From NCBI RefSeq assembly GCF_905196875.1, contig NZ_CAJJWO010000073.1:1-25306 (forward strand): a stretch of DNA of 25,306 nucleotides, given 5' to 3'. Positions 13,741 through 21,628 of the stretch are shown piece by piece. A program made the translations under genes and the position numbers. Source of the DNA: an uncultured Parabacteroides sp. (lineage in GTDB: Bacteria > Bacteroidota > Bacteroidia > Bacteroidales > Tannerellaceae). Under the pieces are notes generated by a model, which saw nothing but the letters and a program-made list of their open reading frames with translations, made no database searches and was not told where the DNA came from. The stretch's first letter is position 1, and every line of letters starts with the position of its first letter.

Positions 13741-16700
13741 ATGAGAATTACCTTTCTAATACAATCAGAAAAGACTAAAATCTTTTCATGTATATTGATT
13801 ACATTCCTATTGTTAGCTTTTGCTCCTTTTGCAGAGGCACAGAATCAAAAGGTTCATCTTTCCGGAACGGACATTTCTCTTCGTACTGCTTTTGAGCAGA
13901 TAGAGAAACAAACAAAGATGTCGGTAGATTATGATGCGAAAATACTCGATACCTCGCGTCCGGCTCCTCAGGCTACAGGAGAAACAACCGTCAGCGAGCT
14001 GATGAAAGTATTGCTGGAAAACTCCGGTTGTACGTTTACTATACAGGGATCGCATATTCTTATCTCCAGGCAGGTGGTTGCAGAAAATAAGAATAAGATA
14101 ACCGGATCGATAACTGACGAAAGAGGAGAACCTGTAATAGGAGCATCTGTCCTGGAAAAAGGAACAACCAATGGAACCATTACCGATCTGGATGGCAAAT
14201 TTGTACTGGAAGTACCTTCAGGTGCCGTCTTATCAGTCAGTTTTGTTGGCTACCAGACTCTTTCCGTCGATATCGAGGGGAGAAGAAATGTCAATATCAC
14301 TCTGAAAGAAGATATGGAACAGTTGGAGGAAGTTGTTGTCGTAGGTTATGGAACACAAAAGAAGTCGAGTTTGACTGCCTCTGTAGCTACTGTTCCTGCC
14401 GGGGAATTGAACAAACAAGTGGGGCACTCCGTTGCATCCGCTTTACAAGGACGTACTCCGGGTGTGGAAGTGTTGCAAAAAGGAGGAGAAGCCGGTGCTG
14501 ATATCAAGATACTTGTGCGCGGAGCCGGTACATTCGGTGCGACAGAGCCTCTGTATGTTATCGACGGTGCATTCTCCAACAATGGCCTTAACTCGTTGAA
14601 TCCATCGGATATCGAGTCTATGGAGATTTTGAAGGATGGTTCTGCGGCTGCCATTTATGGTTCGCGTGCAGCGAATGGTGTAGTTCTGATCACCACGAAA
14701 CATGGTCAGAAGGGAAAGGCGAAAGTGGAGATCTCGGCAAATTACTCTATGCAAACACCTTCAAAATATCTTGATTTCCTGGATGCAAACGAACATCGTG
14801 AATATACGAAACAGCTTGTCGCTAATTCCAGCAATCAGACCCAGGCACCGGAGAATGTAAATCCGAGTAATCCGGGTCTCTACACGGACTGGCAGGATGC
14901 TTATCTGAGAAACGCCCCTATGTATAATCTGAATGCAGCTATTTCGGGTGGCGGAGAATATTCGACTTTCAATACCAGTATCGGTTATTTCGACCAGCAG
15001 GGTATTATGGAGTTTTCCGGCTTCAAGAAGTATAATGCACGCGTAAACGGAACCTTCAAGAAAGGCCGTCTGACTGTCAGTGAAACGCTTTCTGCCGCAT
15101 TTACAAATAAAGAACCGCAGGTAAGAATGGTTATGGGAATTCCGACCATACCGATGACAGATGCGGAAGGAAGATATGTATCGGCAGGCAGGGAATTCTA
15201 TGTGAACGAAAGGAAAGTGACCAATCCTTTTGCTTCCTATTCCAATACCGTCAGAAGAAATAAGACGGTCAATGTAACAGGTAGCCTTAACATCGGGCTG
15301 AACTTGTTTAAAGGGTTGGATTATAAACTGGTATTGGGTGGCGATTATATATCGACAAATAATAATTCCCGCTCCATCGCATTCGACTCCAACTGGGATG
15401 CAAATGGTGACCCGGATCCCGATTACAGCAGGACGCTCAATTCCCTGTCGGAAAGCCGGGGGCAGCGATTCAATTATACGATCGATAATATATTGACTTA
15501 TAAAAACACCTTTGAAGGTCATACTTTCGATGCAATGATAGGAACCAGCTGGATGCGTGAATATTACAGGACGATGGGAATCGGTTCGGGCTCTACGGAC
15601 CTGGGAGGTCCCAGCATTACTATATATAATGGAAAAGGAGATATAACGAGTGAGGAATATAATTCTGCCTTACTTTCATTTTTTGCGCGGTTGAACTATG
15701 ACTATAAAGATCGTTATCTCGTTTCTGCAAGTATCCGTAGCGATAAGTCCTCGAAATTCGCCAAAGGGAACCGGGTAGGGTATTTCCCATCTGTTTCTAT
15801 CGGTTGGAATATTCATGAAGAAGAATTCTTTAATGTCGAGTGGATCAGCAGAATGAAGATTAGAGCCAGTTATGGAGAACTGGGGGCAAACTTTATCGAT
15901 CCTTATTCATTCCTTTCTACGGCATACGGTCCTATCCCGGCAGTGTTTGGTGAAAGTCAAACCGGACAGGAAAGTGTGATGAACGGTTATGTTACTAAAT
16001 TCGCTCAGGAAAATTTGACATGGGAGAAGTCGATCTCTAAAAATATCGCGTTGGAGATGGCCTTTTTGAATAATCAGCTGTCATTCACAGCTGAGTATTT
16101 CTGGAAAGAAAACAATGATCTGCTTGCTCCGTTGTTGCCTTTGGCTTCATCCGGACAGACCATTATGACCAACGGTGGCGATTTGCCTGTTTTCAACTCT
16201 GCATCGGTAGAAAATAAAGGTTTTGAATTTACGGTAGGTTACCGTAAAGATTGGACTGATTGGAGTTTGGGAGTAACTGCCAATATCTCTGCTCTGAAAA
16301 ATAATGTGAAGAGTCTGGGCGAAGGAGTACAGCCGATCAAAGCGGAAGTGATGATGAGCGGTTCATTCAACGACCGACCTACCATTACAAAGCCGGGACT
16401 TCCTATCGGTACGTTCTGGGGATATGTAATCGATGGTTTTGATGACGACGGAAACTTTATTTTCCAGGATAATAACGGTAGCGTGGATGGTGTGTTGACA
16501 GGAAAACCGGATGGAAAGATCGATGAAAACGATAAAACAGCCATTGGTAATCCTCATCCGGACTTTACTTATGGTCTGAACATCAATGTCGGTTATAAAA
16601 ACTGGGACTTGACGGCTTTCTTCCAGGGTACGCAGGGGAATGATATTTTTGCTTTGATGAAATACGATTGGTATTTCGGTGGTGCCAACAGTGCTATTCT

Positions 16701-17085
16701 GAAAGATGCTTTCTATAACTCATGGACTCCGCAGAATACGAATGCCGAAGCTCCTAAGTTGAATAGCAAGAACAGCTCAGGCATTAACTCGCTTCCAAGT
16801 ACATTCTATGTAGAAGACGGCTCTTATTTCAGATGCAAGAACTTACAGATCGGCTACTCTTTCGACAGGAAGTTGTTGCAGAAACTCCACGTCGATCTGG
16901 TACGGATTTATGCGGGTGTACAAAACCTGTTCACTATCACCAAGTATCCGTTGTATGATCCGGAGGTGAGCTCCAATGCGTTGTTCGACAGAGGTGTGGA
17001 TGGTTTCTGGCAGGCACAGGAAAGTCCTCATGAAGCGACAATGAACTCCAGAGTATATAATATCGGTATCAATTTAACTTTCTAA
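13741..17085 (+). CDS. SusC/RagA-type TonB-dependent receptor with STN signalling domain
   Basis: This 1114-residue outer-membrane transporter has a signal peptide cut after AEA (residue 33). An STN domain follows (about 38-110, LRTAFEQIEKQTKMSVDY), then a carboxypeptidase-regulatory-like domain (about 119-188, GSITDERGEPVIGASV). The SusC box EEVVVVGYGTQKK is at 196-208, the plug at about 210-322 (SALQGRTPGVEVLQ, YVIDGAF, LKDGSAAAIYGSRAANGVV), and a 22-strand barrel ends NIGINLTF. The STN domain marks it as a sensor that talks to the FecR protein upstream. With SusD it would bind and import an oligosaccharide or other nutrient, powered by TonB/ExbBD. The ligand cannot be read from sequence. 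Confidence 0.96.
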   Translation: MRITFLIQSEKTKIFSCILITFLLLAFAPFAEAQNQKVHLSGTDISLRTAFEQIEKQTKMSVDYDAKILDTSRPAPQATGETTVSELMKVLLENSGCTFTIQGSHILISRQVVAENKNKITGSITDERGEPVIGASVLEKGTTNGTITDLDGKFVLEVPSGAVLSVSFVGYQTLSVDIEGRRNVNITLKEDMEQLEEVVVVGYGTQKKSSLTASVATVPAGELNKQVGHSVASALQGRTPGVEVLQKGGEAGADIKILVRGAGTFGATEPLYVIDGAFSNNGLNSLNPSDIESMEILKDGSAAAIYGSRAANGVVLITTKHGQKGKAKVEISANYSMQTPSKYLDFLDANEHREYTKQLVANSSNQTQAPENVNPSNPGLYTDWQDAYLRNAPMYNLNAAISGGGEYSTFNTSIGYFDQQGIMEFSGFKKYNARVNGTFKKGRLTVSETLSAAFTNKEPQVRMVMGIPTIPMTDAEGRYVSAGREFYVNERKVTNPFASYSNTVRRNKTVNVTGSLNIGLNLFKGLDYKLVLGGDYISTNNNSRSIAFDSNWDANGDPDPDYSRTLNSLSESRGQRFNYTIDNILTYKNTFEGHTFDAMIGTSWMREYYRTMGIGSGSTDLGGPSITIYNGKGDITSEEYNSALLSFFARLNYDYKDRYLVSASIRSDKSSKFAKGNRVGYFPSVSIGWNIHEEEFFNVEWISRMKIRASYGELGANFIDPYSFLSTAYGPIPAVFGESQTGQESVMNGYVTKFAQENLTWEKSISKNIALEMAFLNNQLSFTAEYFWKENNDLLAPLLPLASSGQTIMTNGGDLPVFNSASVENKGFEFTVGYRKDWTDWSLGVTANISALKNNVKSLGEGVQPIKAEVMMSGSFNDRPTITKPGLPIGTFWGYVIDGFDDDGNFIFQDNNGSVDGVLTGKPDGKIDENDKTAIGNPHPDFTYGLNINVGYKNWDLTAFFQGTQGNDIFALMKYDWYFGGANSAILKDAFYNSWTPQNTNAEAPKLNSKNSSGINSLPSTFYVEDGSYFRCKNLQIGYSFDRKLLQKLHVDLVRIYAGVQNLFTITKYPLYDPEVSSNALFDRGVDGFWQAQESPHEATMNSRVYNIGINLTF

Positions 17086-17091
17086 ACTTGT

Positions 17092-18786
17092 ATGAATATG
17101 AAAAACAGTTTGTATAAAATATTACTATGGGTCATCGGTTTTGTAACTACCGGTATGATGACATCTTGTGAAGACATTTTCGATGAATTGTCTGTCAATC
17201 CGAACCAATTGGATGTGAACTCATTCTATACCACACCGGAAAATTGTAACAAAGGGGTTTTGGGTATCTATGGCTATATCTCTACTCCGCGTAACCTGGG
17301 AGCTTGCGGTTTTGGGTTGATGCTGACCCGCAGCGACGAAGGTTGCTCGGTTGCCGATTATGGTGTGCCCGGTGCATATAATGAAGAATTTACTCCTTCG
17401 TATTATTCTTTGGTACAGCCGTTTCAGCTGATGTATACGGCTGCATCGCAGGCTAACCAGATGATTGAAAGTCTTACTGATCTTGAATTCAGTAATAAGG
17501 AACAACATGACGCTTATCTGGGTGAAGCTTATTTCCTTCGTGCCTTCACGCATTTTTTCTTATTCATTAATTACAGGAACATTCCTTTGATCAAAGAATT
17601 GCCTAAAGCCCCCAACGAATATAAACCGCAGGCAACGCCTGAAGAAGCATGGGATTTCATTATCGGCGATTTGATTAAAGCAAAAGATCTGCTTCCGGGT
17701 AAAGATTATTGGGATTTAAAAAATAAAGGACGTGTCACCAGGGCTTCAGCATGTGCTCTTTTGGGTAAAGCATATCTTTATCGTTCGGGTATAGAACCAA
17801 AATATGGTACTTCCCAAACGACTTATTACGATGAGGCGGCAGCAGCATTTGCAGAGATCATCAATGGGAATTGCGGCGATTACAGACTGGTAGACGATTA
17901 TTCGTGGAACTTCGATGTAACTCATGAAAACAATGCTGAGTCTATTTTTGAGATACAGTTTGTCGGTGTGCTGAATACCGGATTTAATCCTGGCTTTGTG
18001 GATAGTGGCCTGTTTAATGATGTCCGTTGCAAAATGTGTGTCATGAATAAAAACAGGAATTCGAATAGTTCGGCACAAGTAATGCATAATTGGTTATATG
18101 ACAAATTTGTCGCGTCAAAAACGGTCGATGGAAAGACTGATCCACGTATGTTCGGTTCGTTTGTCTTTAATGATAATGCTCCGGAAATAGTGAATCCGGA
18201 CGGAATGAAAGTTACCTTCCTGGAGAATAAAGACTGGGAGGCAGAAATGGGCTCCAAAGACGGAACGTTCGGTGAACAGTATGAGCTGGCGGCCGGATAT
18301 AAGATGTGTAGTAGAAAATGGCTGGACTGGACACTTCCTCCGACAGATGATGCCGGCGGTCATTTTTTCAATGGTCGTGCACAAGGTGTCAACTGGAGAA
18401 TGATCCGTTATTCGGATGTGCTGCTGATGTATGCCGAAGCTGTAGTGATGGGAGGTAAAGCAACAGCGAATATAACTCCGTTGGAAGCGATCAATCGGGT
18501 ACGAGACAGGGCAGGTGTACCCCATGTTGCGGAAGCTAACATGGAAACTATCGAAAATGAACGTATTTTAGAGCTTACTTATGAAGGTTTCCGCTTTTTT
18601 GACTTACTTCGCTGGGGAAAAGTAGTGGATCGTTTCCGTGAGTTGGAAGCTTCCGATCCTTTGTTCAAGAAGTTTAGCAGGGCTCAATATATGGGTTTCC
18701 AGGAAAACAAAAATGAATGGATTCCGCTACCTATCGATGAAGTGGAAGGTAATCCATATATTGTTAAAAATAATCCAGGTTGGTAA
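17092..18786 (+). CDS. SusD/RagB-family nutrient-binding lipoprotein
   Basis: This 564-residue surface lipoprotein has a signal peptide ending in the lipobox MMTSC with Cys26. The SusD-like N-terminal domain contains LSVNPNQLDVNSFYTTPE and the TPR-like helices EAYFLRAFTHFFLFINYRNI. The C-terminal RagB/SusD domain has MIRYSDVLLMYAEAVV, INRVRDRAGV, NERILELTYEGFRFFDLLRW and the final EGNPYIVKNNPGW. These are diagnostic for the family. It forms the hinged lid on the SusC barrel. It starts 6 bases after the receptor stop; the ATG at 17098 is an equally good start. Confidence 0.96.
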   Translation: MNMKNSLYKILLWVIGFVTTGMMTSCEDIFDELSVNPNQLDVNSFYTTPENCNKGVLGIYGYISTPRNLGACGFGLMLTRSDEGCSVADYGVPGAYNEEFTPSYYSLVQPFQLMYTAASQANQMIESLTDLEFSNKEQHDAYLGEAYFLRAFTHFFLFINYRNIPLIKELPKAPNEYKPQATPEEAWDFIIGDLIKAKDLLPGKDYWDLKNKGRVTRASACALLGKAYLYRSGIEPKYGTSQTTYYDEAAAAFAEIINGNCGDYRLVDDYSWNFDVTHENNAESIFEIQFVGVLNTGFNPGFVDSGLFNDVRCKMCVMNKNRNSNSSAQVMHNWLYDKFVASKTVDGKTDPRMFGSFVFNDNAPEIVNPDGMKVTFLENKDWEAEMGSKDGTFGEQYELAAGYKMCSRKWLDWTLPPTDDAGGHFFNGRAQGVNWRMIRYSDVLLMYAEAVVMGGKATANITPLEAINRVRDRAGVPHVAEANMETIENERILELTYEGFRFFDLLRWGKVVDRFRELEASDPLFKKFSRAQYMGFQENKNEWIPLPIDEVEGNPYIVKNNPGW

Positions 18787-18803
18787 TTAAAATAAAGATA
18801 ATC

Positions 18804-20483
18804 ATGAAAATAGCTTATTATTTGATATGCACAGCTTTTCTTTCAGCTTGTGTCTCTTCGCAAAATAATCATCCGGCAGAAGATAATGGCAGGACTTTGC
18901 ATAATGGTATCGTTCTTCCGGAACATTGGCCACCCGGCATGGTAGACGATGGCGTCCGCCATGAAATGCCTCTGCCATATATTGAAAATAAACCGGCTGT
19001 TATCCCTGTTAACCTGGGGCGTCAGTTGTTTGTGGATGATTTTCTCATTGCAGAAACCGATATGCAGCGTGTTTCCCATAAAGCTACGTTTTATGAAGGG
19101 AATCCGGTACTTGCCCCGGATAAGGAATGGGAATATACTTTCGAACGTGCTCCCTATGCTGCTCCTTTTAGTGATGGTATCTGGTATGATGAAACCGACC
19201 GGAAATTCAAAATGTGGTATCTGGCCGGGGCAGGATCTATGCACAAGCACCGTCAAAGTTTCTATACCTGTTATGCCGAATCGCTTGACGGCAAACATTG
19301 GGAGAAAGTCGATATGGATGTGGAACCGGGTACCAATATTGTCGACACCTGCGATAGGGATGCCGCTACCGTGTGGTTGGATAAAACTTGTCCCGATCCG
19401 GAAAAACGTTTCAAACTTTTCAATGTGGAGAAACACCGCGGTGGTTGGAAAGTTATTTTGAAATATTCGAAAGATGGTATCCACTGGTCGGAAGGAGTGG
19501 CGCAGTCTGGTCCGGTGGGCGATCGTACTACGGCTTTCTACAATCCTTTCACCGGAAAATGGGCACTTAGCCTCCGGCAGGGAGCTAAAGCAGACGGACG
19601 TTCCAGGGGATATCTGGAAAACGAAGATCCGGAAATGGCTGTCAGCGTGGCACATTCGTTAGCCGCGGGTATCAAAGATAAAAATATAGTGTTATGGTTT
19701 ACTCCGTCGGATAAGGAATTGGTACATCCTGAATTTCCGGATGTAAGACCTGCAATTTATAACTTTGACGCGATGCCTTATGAGAGTGTCATGTTAGGTT
19801 TTTATGCAATGTGGAAAGGTCCGGAAAATGATGTGTGTGATAAATTAGGTATTCAAAAGAGGAATGAAATAGGCATGGGGTACAGCCGGGATGGTTTCCA
19901 TTTCTATCGTCCTACTTACGAACCGATCATGGGCGTCAATGAAACGGACGGGGCATGGAACTGGGGCAATATGCAGTCGATTATCGGTGTACCGCTGATT
20001 GTAGGCGACTCCTTATATCTGTATTCCAGTGGAAGAATGAAGAATGATGTTATGTGGGATGGCTTTACTTCTACGGGAATGGCAACACTGCGTCGCGACG
20101 GGTTTGTTTCCATGCAAACTCCGGGACAGGGATTCCTTACTACCGGTAATATTAAGTTTGACGGCAAGTACTTTTTCGTCAATGCACAAGTAAAAAATTT
20201 ACAGGTAGAGCTTTTGGATGAACAGGGAAAAGTAATCCCCGGCTTTTCTAAAGATGACTGTGAAGCATTGAAGGACCTGAATTCGACCAAACAAATGGTT
20301 GCATGGAAATCCGGAAAAGACTTGTCCTCTCTTGCTGATAAAGTGGTGAAAATAAAATTCTATGTAACCGACGGTGACCTGTATGCATTTTGGATTTCTC
20401 CCTGGAAAACCGGTGAAAGTCGAGGATACACAGGCGGTGGAGGCCCCGGGTTGAATCCGGCTGGAATAGATAAGCCGTTATGA
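18804..20483 (+). CDS. Lipoprotein with beta-propeller glycoside-hydrolase-like fold
   Basis: This 559-residue protein starts with a lipoprotein signal, FLSAC, with Cys16. The main part looks like a five-bladed propeller of the GH32/GH43/GH130 kind. Repeated blade motifs include RQLFVDDFLIAE, FSDGIWYDETDRKFKMWY, CYAESLDGKHWEKVD, LKYSKDGIHWSEG and MGYSRDGFHFYRP. The last 130 residues or so resemble a beta-sandwich (GNIKFDGKYFFVNAQ, DLYAFWISPW). Proteins like it are usually labelled glycosyl hydrolase family 32 N-terminal-like, but I see no textbook catalytic triad and do not assign a family. The gene follows SusD by 17 bases, so it probably acts on the same substrate at the cell surface. The start at 18804 is chosen over 18780 because only it gives a normal lipoprotein signal. 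Confidence 0.82.
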   Translation: MKIAYYLICTAFLSACVSSQNNHPAEDNGRTLHNGIVLPEHWPPGMVDDGVRHEMPLPYIENKPAVIPVNLGRQLFVDDFLIAETDMQRVSHKATFYEGNPVLAPDKEWEYTFERAPYAAPFSDGIWYDETDRKFKMWYLAGAGSMHKHRQSFYTCYAESLDGKHWEKVDMDVEPGTNIVDTCDRDAATVWLDKTCPDPEKRFKLFNVEKHRGGWKVILKYSKDGIHWSEGVAQSGPVGDRTTAFYNPFTGKWALSLRQGAKADGRSRGYLENEDPEMAVSVAHSLAAGIKDKNIVLWFTPSDKELVHPEFPDVRPAIYNFDAMPYESVMLGFYAMWKGPENDVCDKLGIQKRNEIGMGYSRDGFHFYRPTYEPIMGVNETDGAWNWGNMQSIIGVPLIVGDSLYLYSSGRMKNDVMWDGFTSTGMATLRRDGFVSMQTPGQGFLTTGNIKFDGKYFFVNAQVKNLQVELLDEQGKVIPGFSKDDCEALKDLNSTKQMVAWKSGKDLSSLADKVVKIKFYVTDGDLYAFWISPWKTGESRGYTGGGGPGLNPAGIDKPL

Positions 20484-20511
20484 TGGGAAGGATGATTTCT
20501 ATATAGTAAAA

Positions 20512-20616
20512 TATGGTATGTAGTATATTTCGTTAATCATTAAAGGTTGGGTAAATATGCTGCATACCATGACGCTTTTGTGTAAAGATAGGCTATCCAT
20601 GATGGATAGCCTTTTT
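20512..20616 (+). repeat. Shortened, diverged cassette (copy 4)
   Basis: Dyad site A (20512-20527, ATGGT-N4-AGTAT), a TTAATCATTAAAGGT spacer, dyad site B (20556-20571, ATGCT-N4-ACCAT) and the GGCTATCC/GGATAGCC hairpin match the layout of the full cassettes. The sites are 44 bp apart instead of 62, there is no TATATTTG box, and most of the RNA body is missing. The two sites are still complementary at 13 of 16 positions. Confidence 0.7.
20591..20616 (+). terminator. Terminator of the receptor operon
   Basis: GGCTATCC (20591-20598) pairs perfectly with GGATAGCC (20604-20611), loop ATGAT, followed by five Ts. It is the first intrinsic terminator after the propeller lipoprotein gene. Confidence 0.85.
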
Positions 20617-20647
20617 CACGTTCTACCAGAATAACTATTGTTTATTG

Positions 20648-20687
20648 GATTCTGAAATATGAAATTTGATTTTGAAATATAGAATTG
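20648..20687 (+). repeat. Tandem direct repeat overlapping the higBA -33 box
   Basis: Two adjacent 20-base units (20648-20667 and 20668-20687) share GATT-TGAAATAT and match at 16 of 20 positions. The second covers the -33 box. It could be the operator for autoregulation by the HigA protein or the HigBA complex; this is inferred from position only. Confidence 0.5.
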
Positions 20688-20701
20688 TATTCCTACCTTT
20701 G
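20671..20701 (+). promoter_or_regulatory. Promoter of the higBA operon
   Basis: A TTTG -33 box (20671-20674) is separated by 19 bases from a perfect -7 box TACCTTTG (20694-20701), the textbook Bacteroidales spacing. Transcription would start near 20708, only about 11 bases before the toxin ATG. Confidence 0.75.
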
Positions 20702-20718
20702 TATAAAAATAAATGATA

Positions 20719-21012
20719 ATGAGGATATTTACGGAACAGGCATTAAAAGAATATGCAGAAAAGTATCCCGACTCAAGAGTCGCTCTTCAAGAATGGACAA
20801 CGATAGTAAAACAGAGTAAGTGGACTAACTATGCTGATGTGAAGAAAACATTCAATAGTGTAGACAATGTTGGCAATCAGCATTATGTTTTCAATATCAA
20901 AGGTAATAACTATCGATTGGTAGTTGTTATTAAGTTTACGATCCAGTTCGTTTATATCCGTTTCATTGGTACTCATAAAGAATATAATCAAATTGATTGC
21001 TCTAAAATTTAA
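20719..21012 (+). CDS. higB: HigB-type mRNA-cleaving toxin
   Basis: This 97-residue protein of the HigB (RelE-superfamily) toxin family has the diagnostic N-terminus FTEQALKEYAEKYPDSR and the core NQHYVFNIKGNNYRLVVVIKF. The end is FVYIRFIGTHKEYNQID, where the THKEYD-like motif carries catalytic His and Tyr residues of E. coli HigB. Such toxins cut mRNA on the ribosome. The start at 20719 lines up with E. coli HigB; an in-frame ATG lies 6 bases earlier. The toxin precedes the antitoxin, the usual order for higBA. It lies between two small-RNA-type repeats. Confidence 0.93.
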   Translation: MRIFTEQALKEYAEKYPDSRVALQEWTTIVKQSKWTNYADVKKTFNSVDNVGNQHYVFNIKGNNYRLVVVIKFTIQFVYIRFIGTHKEYNQIDCSKI

Positions 21013-21017
21013 AGTGT

Positions 21018-21383
21018 ATGACAAAGATAGAAAATCAGACTCAATATGAATGGGCTGTTAAAAGGGTAGAGGAACTTCTTCCACTGGTAGATGACAATAC
21101 TCCACTGAATGATCCTAATAGCATAGAATTAGAGCTTTTGTCTAATCTTGTGGCTGATTACTCAGAGGAGCATTATGCTTTAGGAGAACCAACTTTGGTG
21201 GATGTACTAAAACTTCGTATGTATGAAATGGGGCTTAATCAAAAATCATTATCAAAACTGATAGGGGTAAGTCCTTCCCGGCTCAGTGATTATATCTCAG
21301 GTAAATGTGAACCTACTTTGAAAGTAGCCAGAGAAATTAATCGGAAACTGAATATTGATGCTAATATAATACTGGGAGTATAA
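21018..21383 (+). CDS. higA: HigA-type antitoxin with helix-turn-helix
   Basis: This 121-residue partner starts 5 bases after the toxin stop. The N-terminal half (EYEWAVKRVEELLPL-like, acidic; here YEWAVKRVEELLP) resembles the toxin-wrapping part of long HigA proteins. The C-terminal half is an XRE helix-turn-helix (about residues 70-115, MGLNQKSLSKLIGVSPSRLSD followed by SGKCEPTLKVAREINRKL). It would neutralise HigB and repress the operon. Confidence 0.93.
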   Translation: MTKIENQTQYEWAVKRVEELLPLVDDNTPLNDPNSIELELLSNLVADYSEEHYALGEPTLVDVLKLRMYEMGLNQKSLSKLIGVSPSRLSDYISGKCEPTLKVAREINRKLNIDANIILGV

Positions 21384-21518
21384 CGTTTTTGGACTACTCA
21401 ATGGAGTTATATAGTAAAAACATGCCCTAAAAACATGTTTTGCAGCATGTATTTGTTAAATCATATTAAATATATGAGAAAAACAAGCGAAATATTATGC
21501 TGCATAACATAAAACCTC

Positions 21519-21526
21519 TATATTTG
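21519..21526 (+). promoter_or_regulatory. -7 box of small RNA cassette copy 2
   Basis: Perfect TATATTTGCA, 7 bases after dyad site B, no TTTG -33 box. Confidence 0.72.
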
Positions 21527-21530
21527 CACT

Positions 21531-21602
21531 GTGTTTTTCATGGTATTAGATTTAAGGTTAACAATGAAGATTGGCTGTCCGTGATGGATAGCCTATTTTT
21601 TT
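21531..21602 (+). ncRNA. Predicted small RNA, copy 2 (FopS-like)
   Basis: The body is identical to copy 1 from the -7 box through the hairpin (21573-21593). The tail differs (TATTTTTTT). The T-run ends 27 bases from the 3' end of the convergent sensor kinase gene, so the RNA does not overlap that coding sequence if it terminates normally. The same 14-codon frame is at 21540-21584. Confidence 0.72.
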
Positions 21603-21628
21603 GTCCGTATATGAACTCTTTATATTTC

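Larger units (their letters stand above)
21429..21602 (+). repeat. Dispersed regulatory-RNA cassette, copy 2
   Basis: The layout equals copy 1: dyad site A (21434-21449, ATGTT-N4-AGCAT), dyad site B (21496-21511, ATGCT-N4-AACAT), TATATTTG (21519-21526), RNA body and hairpin. Site spacing (62 bp) and site B to -7 spacing (7 bases) are the same. It fills the gap between higA and the convergent sensor kinase and probably ends the higBA transcript. Confidence 0.9.

Noticed and set aside
14761..15522. 253-codon minus-strand frame inside the SusC gene
   Set aside because: It is a shadow of a strongly supported 1114-residue receptor; its translation has no recognisable domain.
18843..19655. 270-codon minus-strand frame inside the propeller lipoprotein gene
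   Set aside because: The plus-strand gene has a lipoprotein signal, operon position and family motifs; the antisense frame has none.
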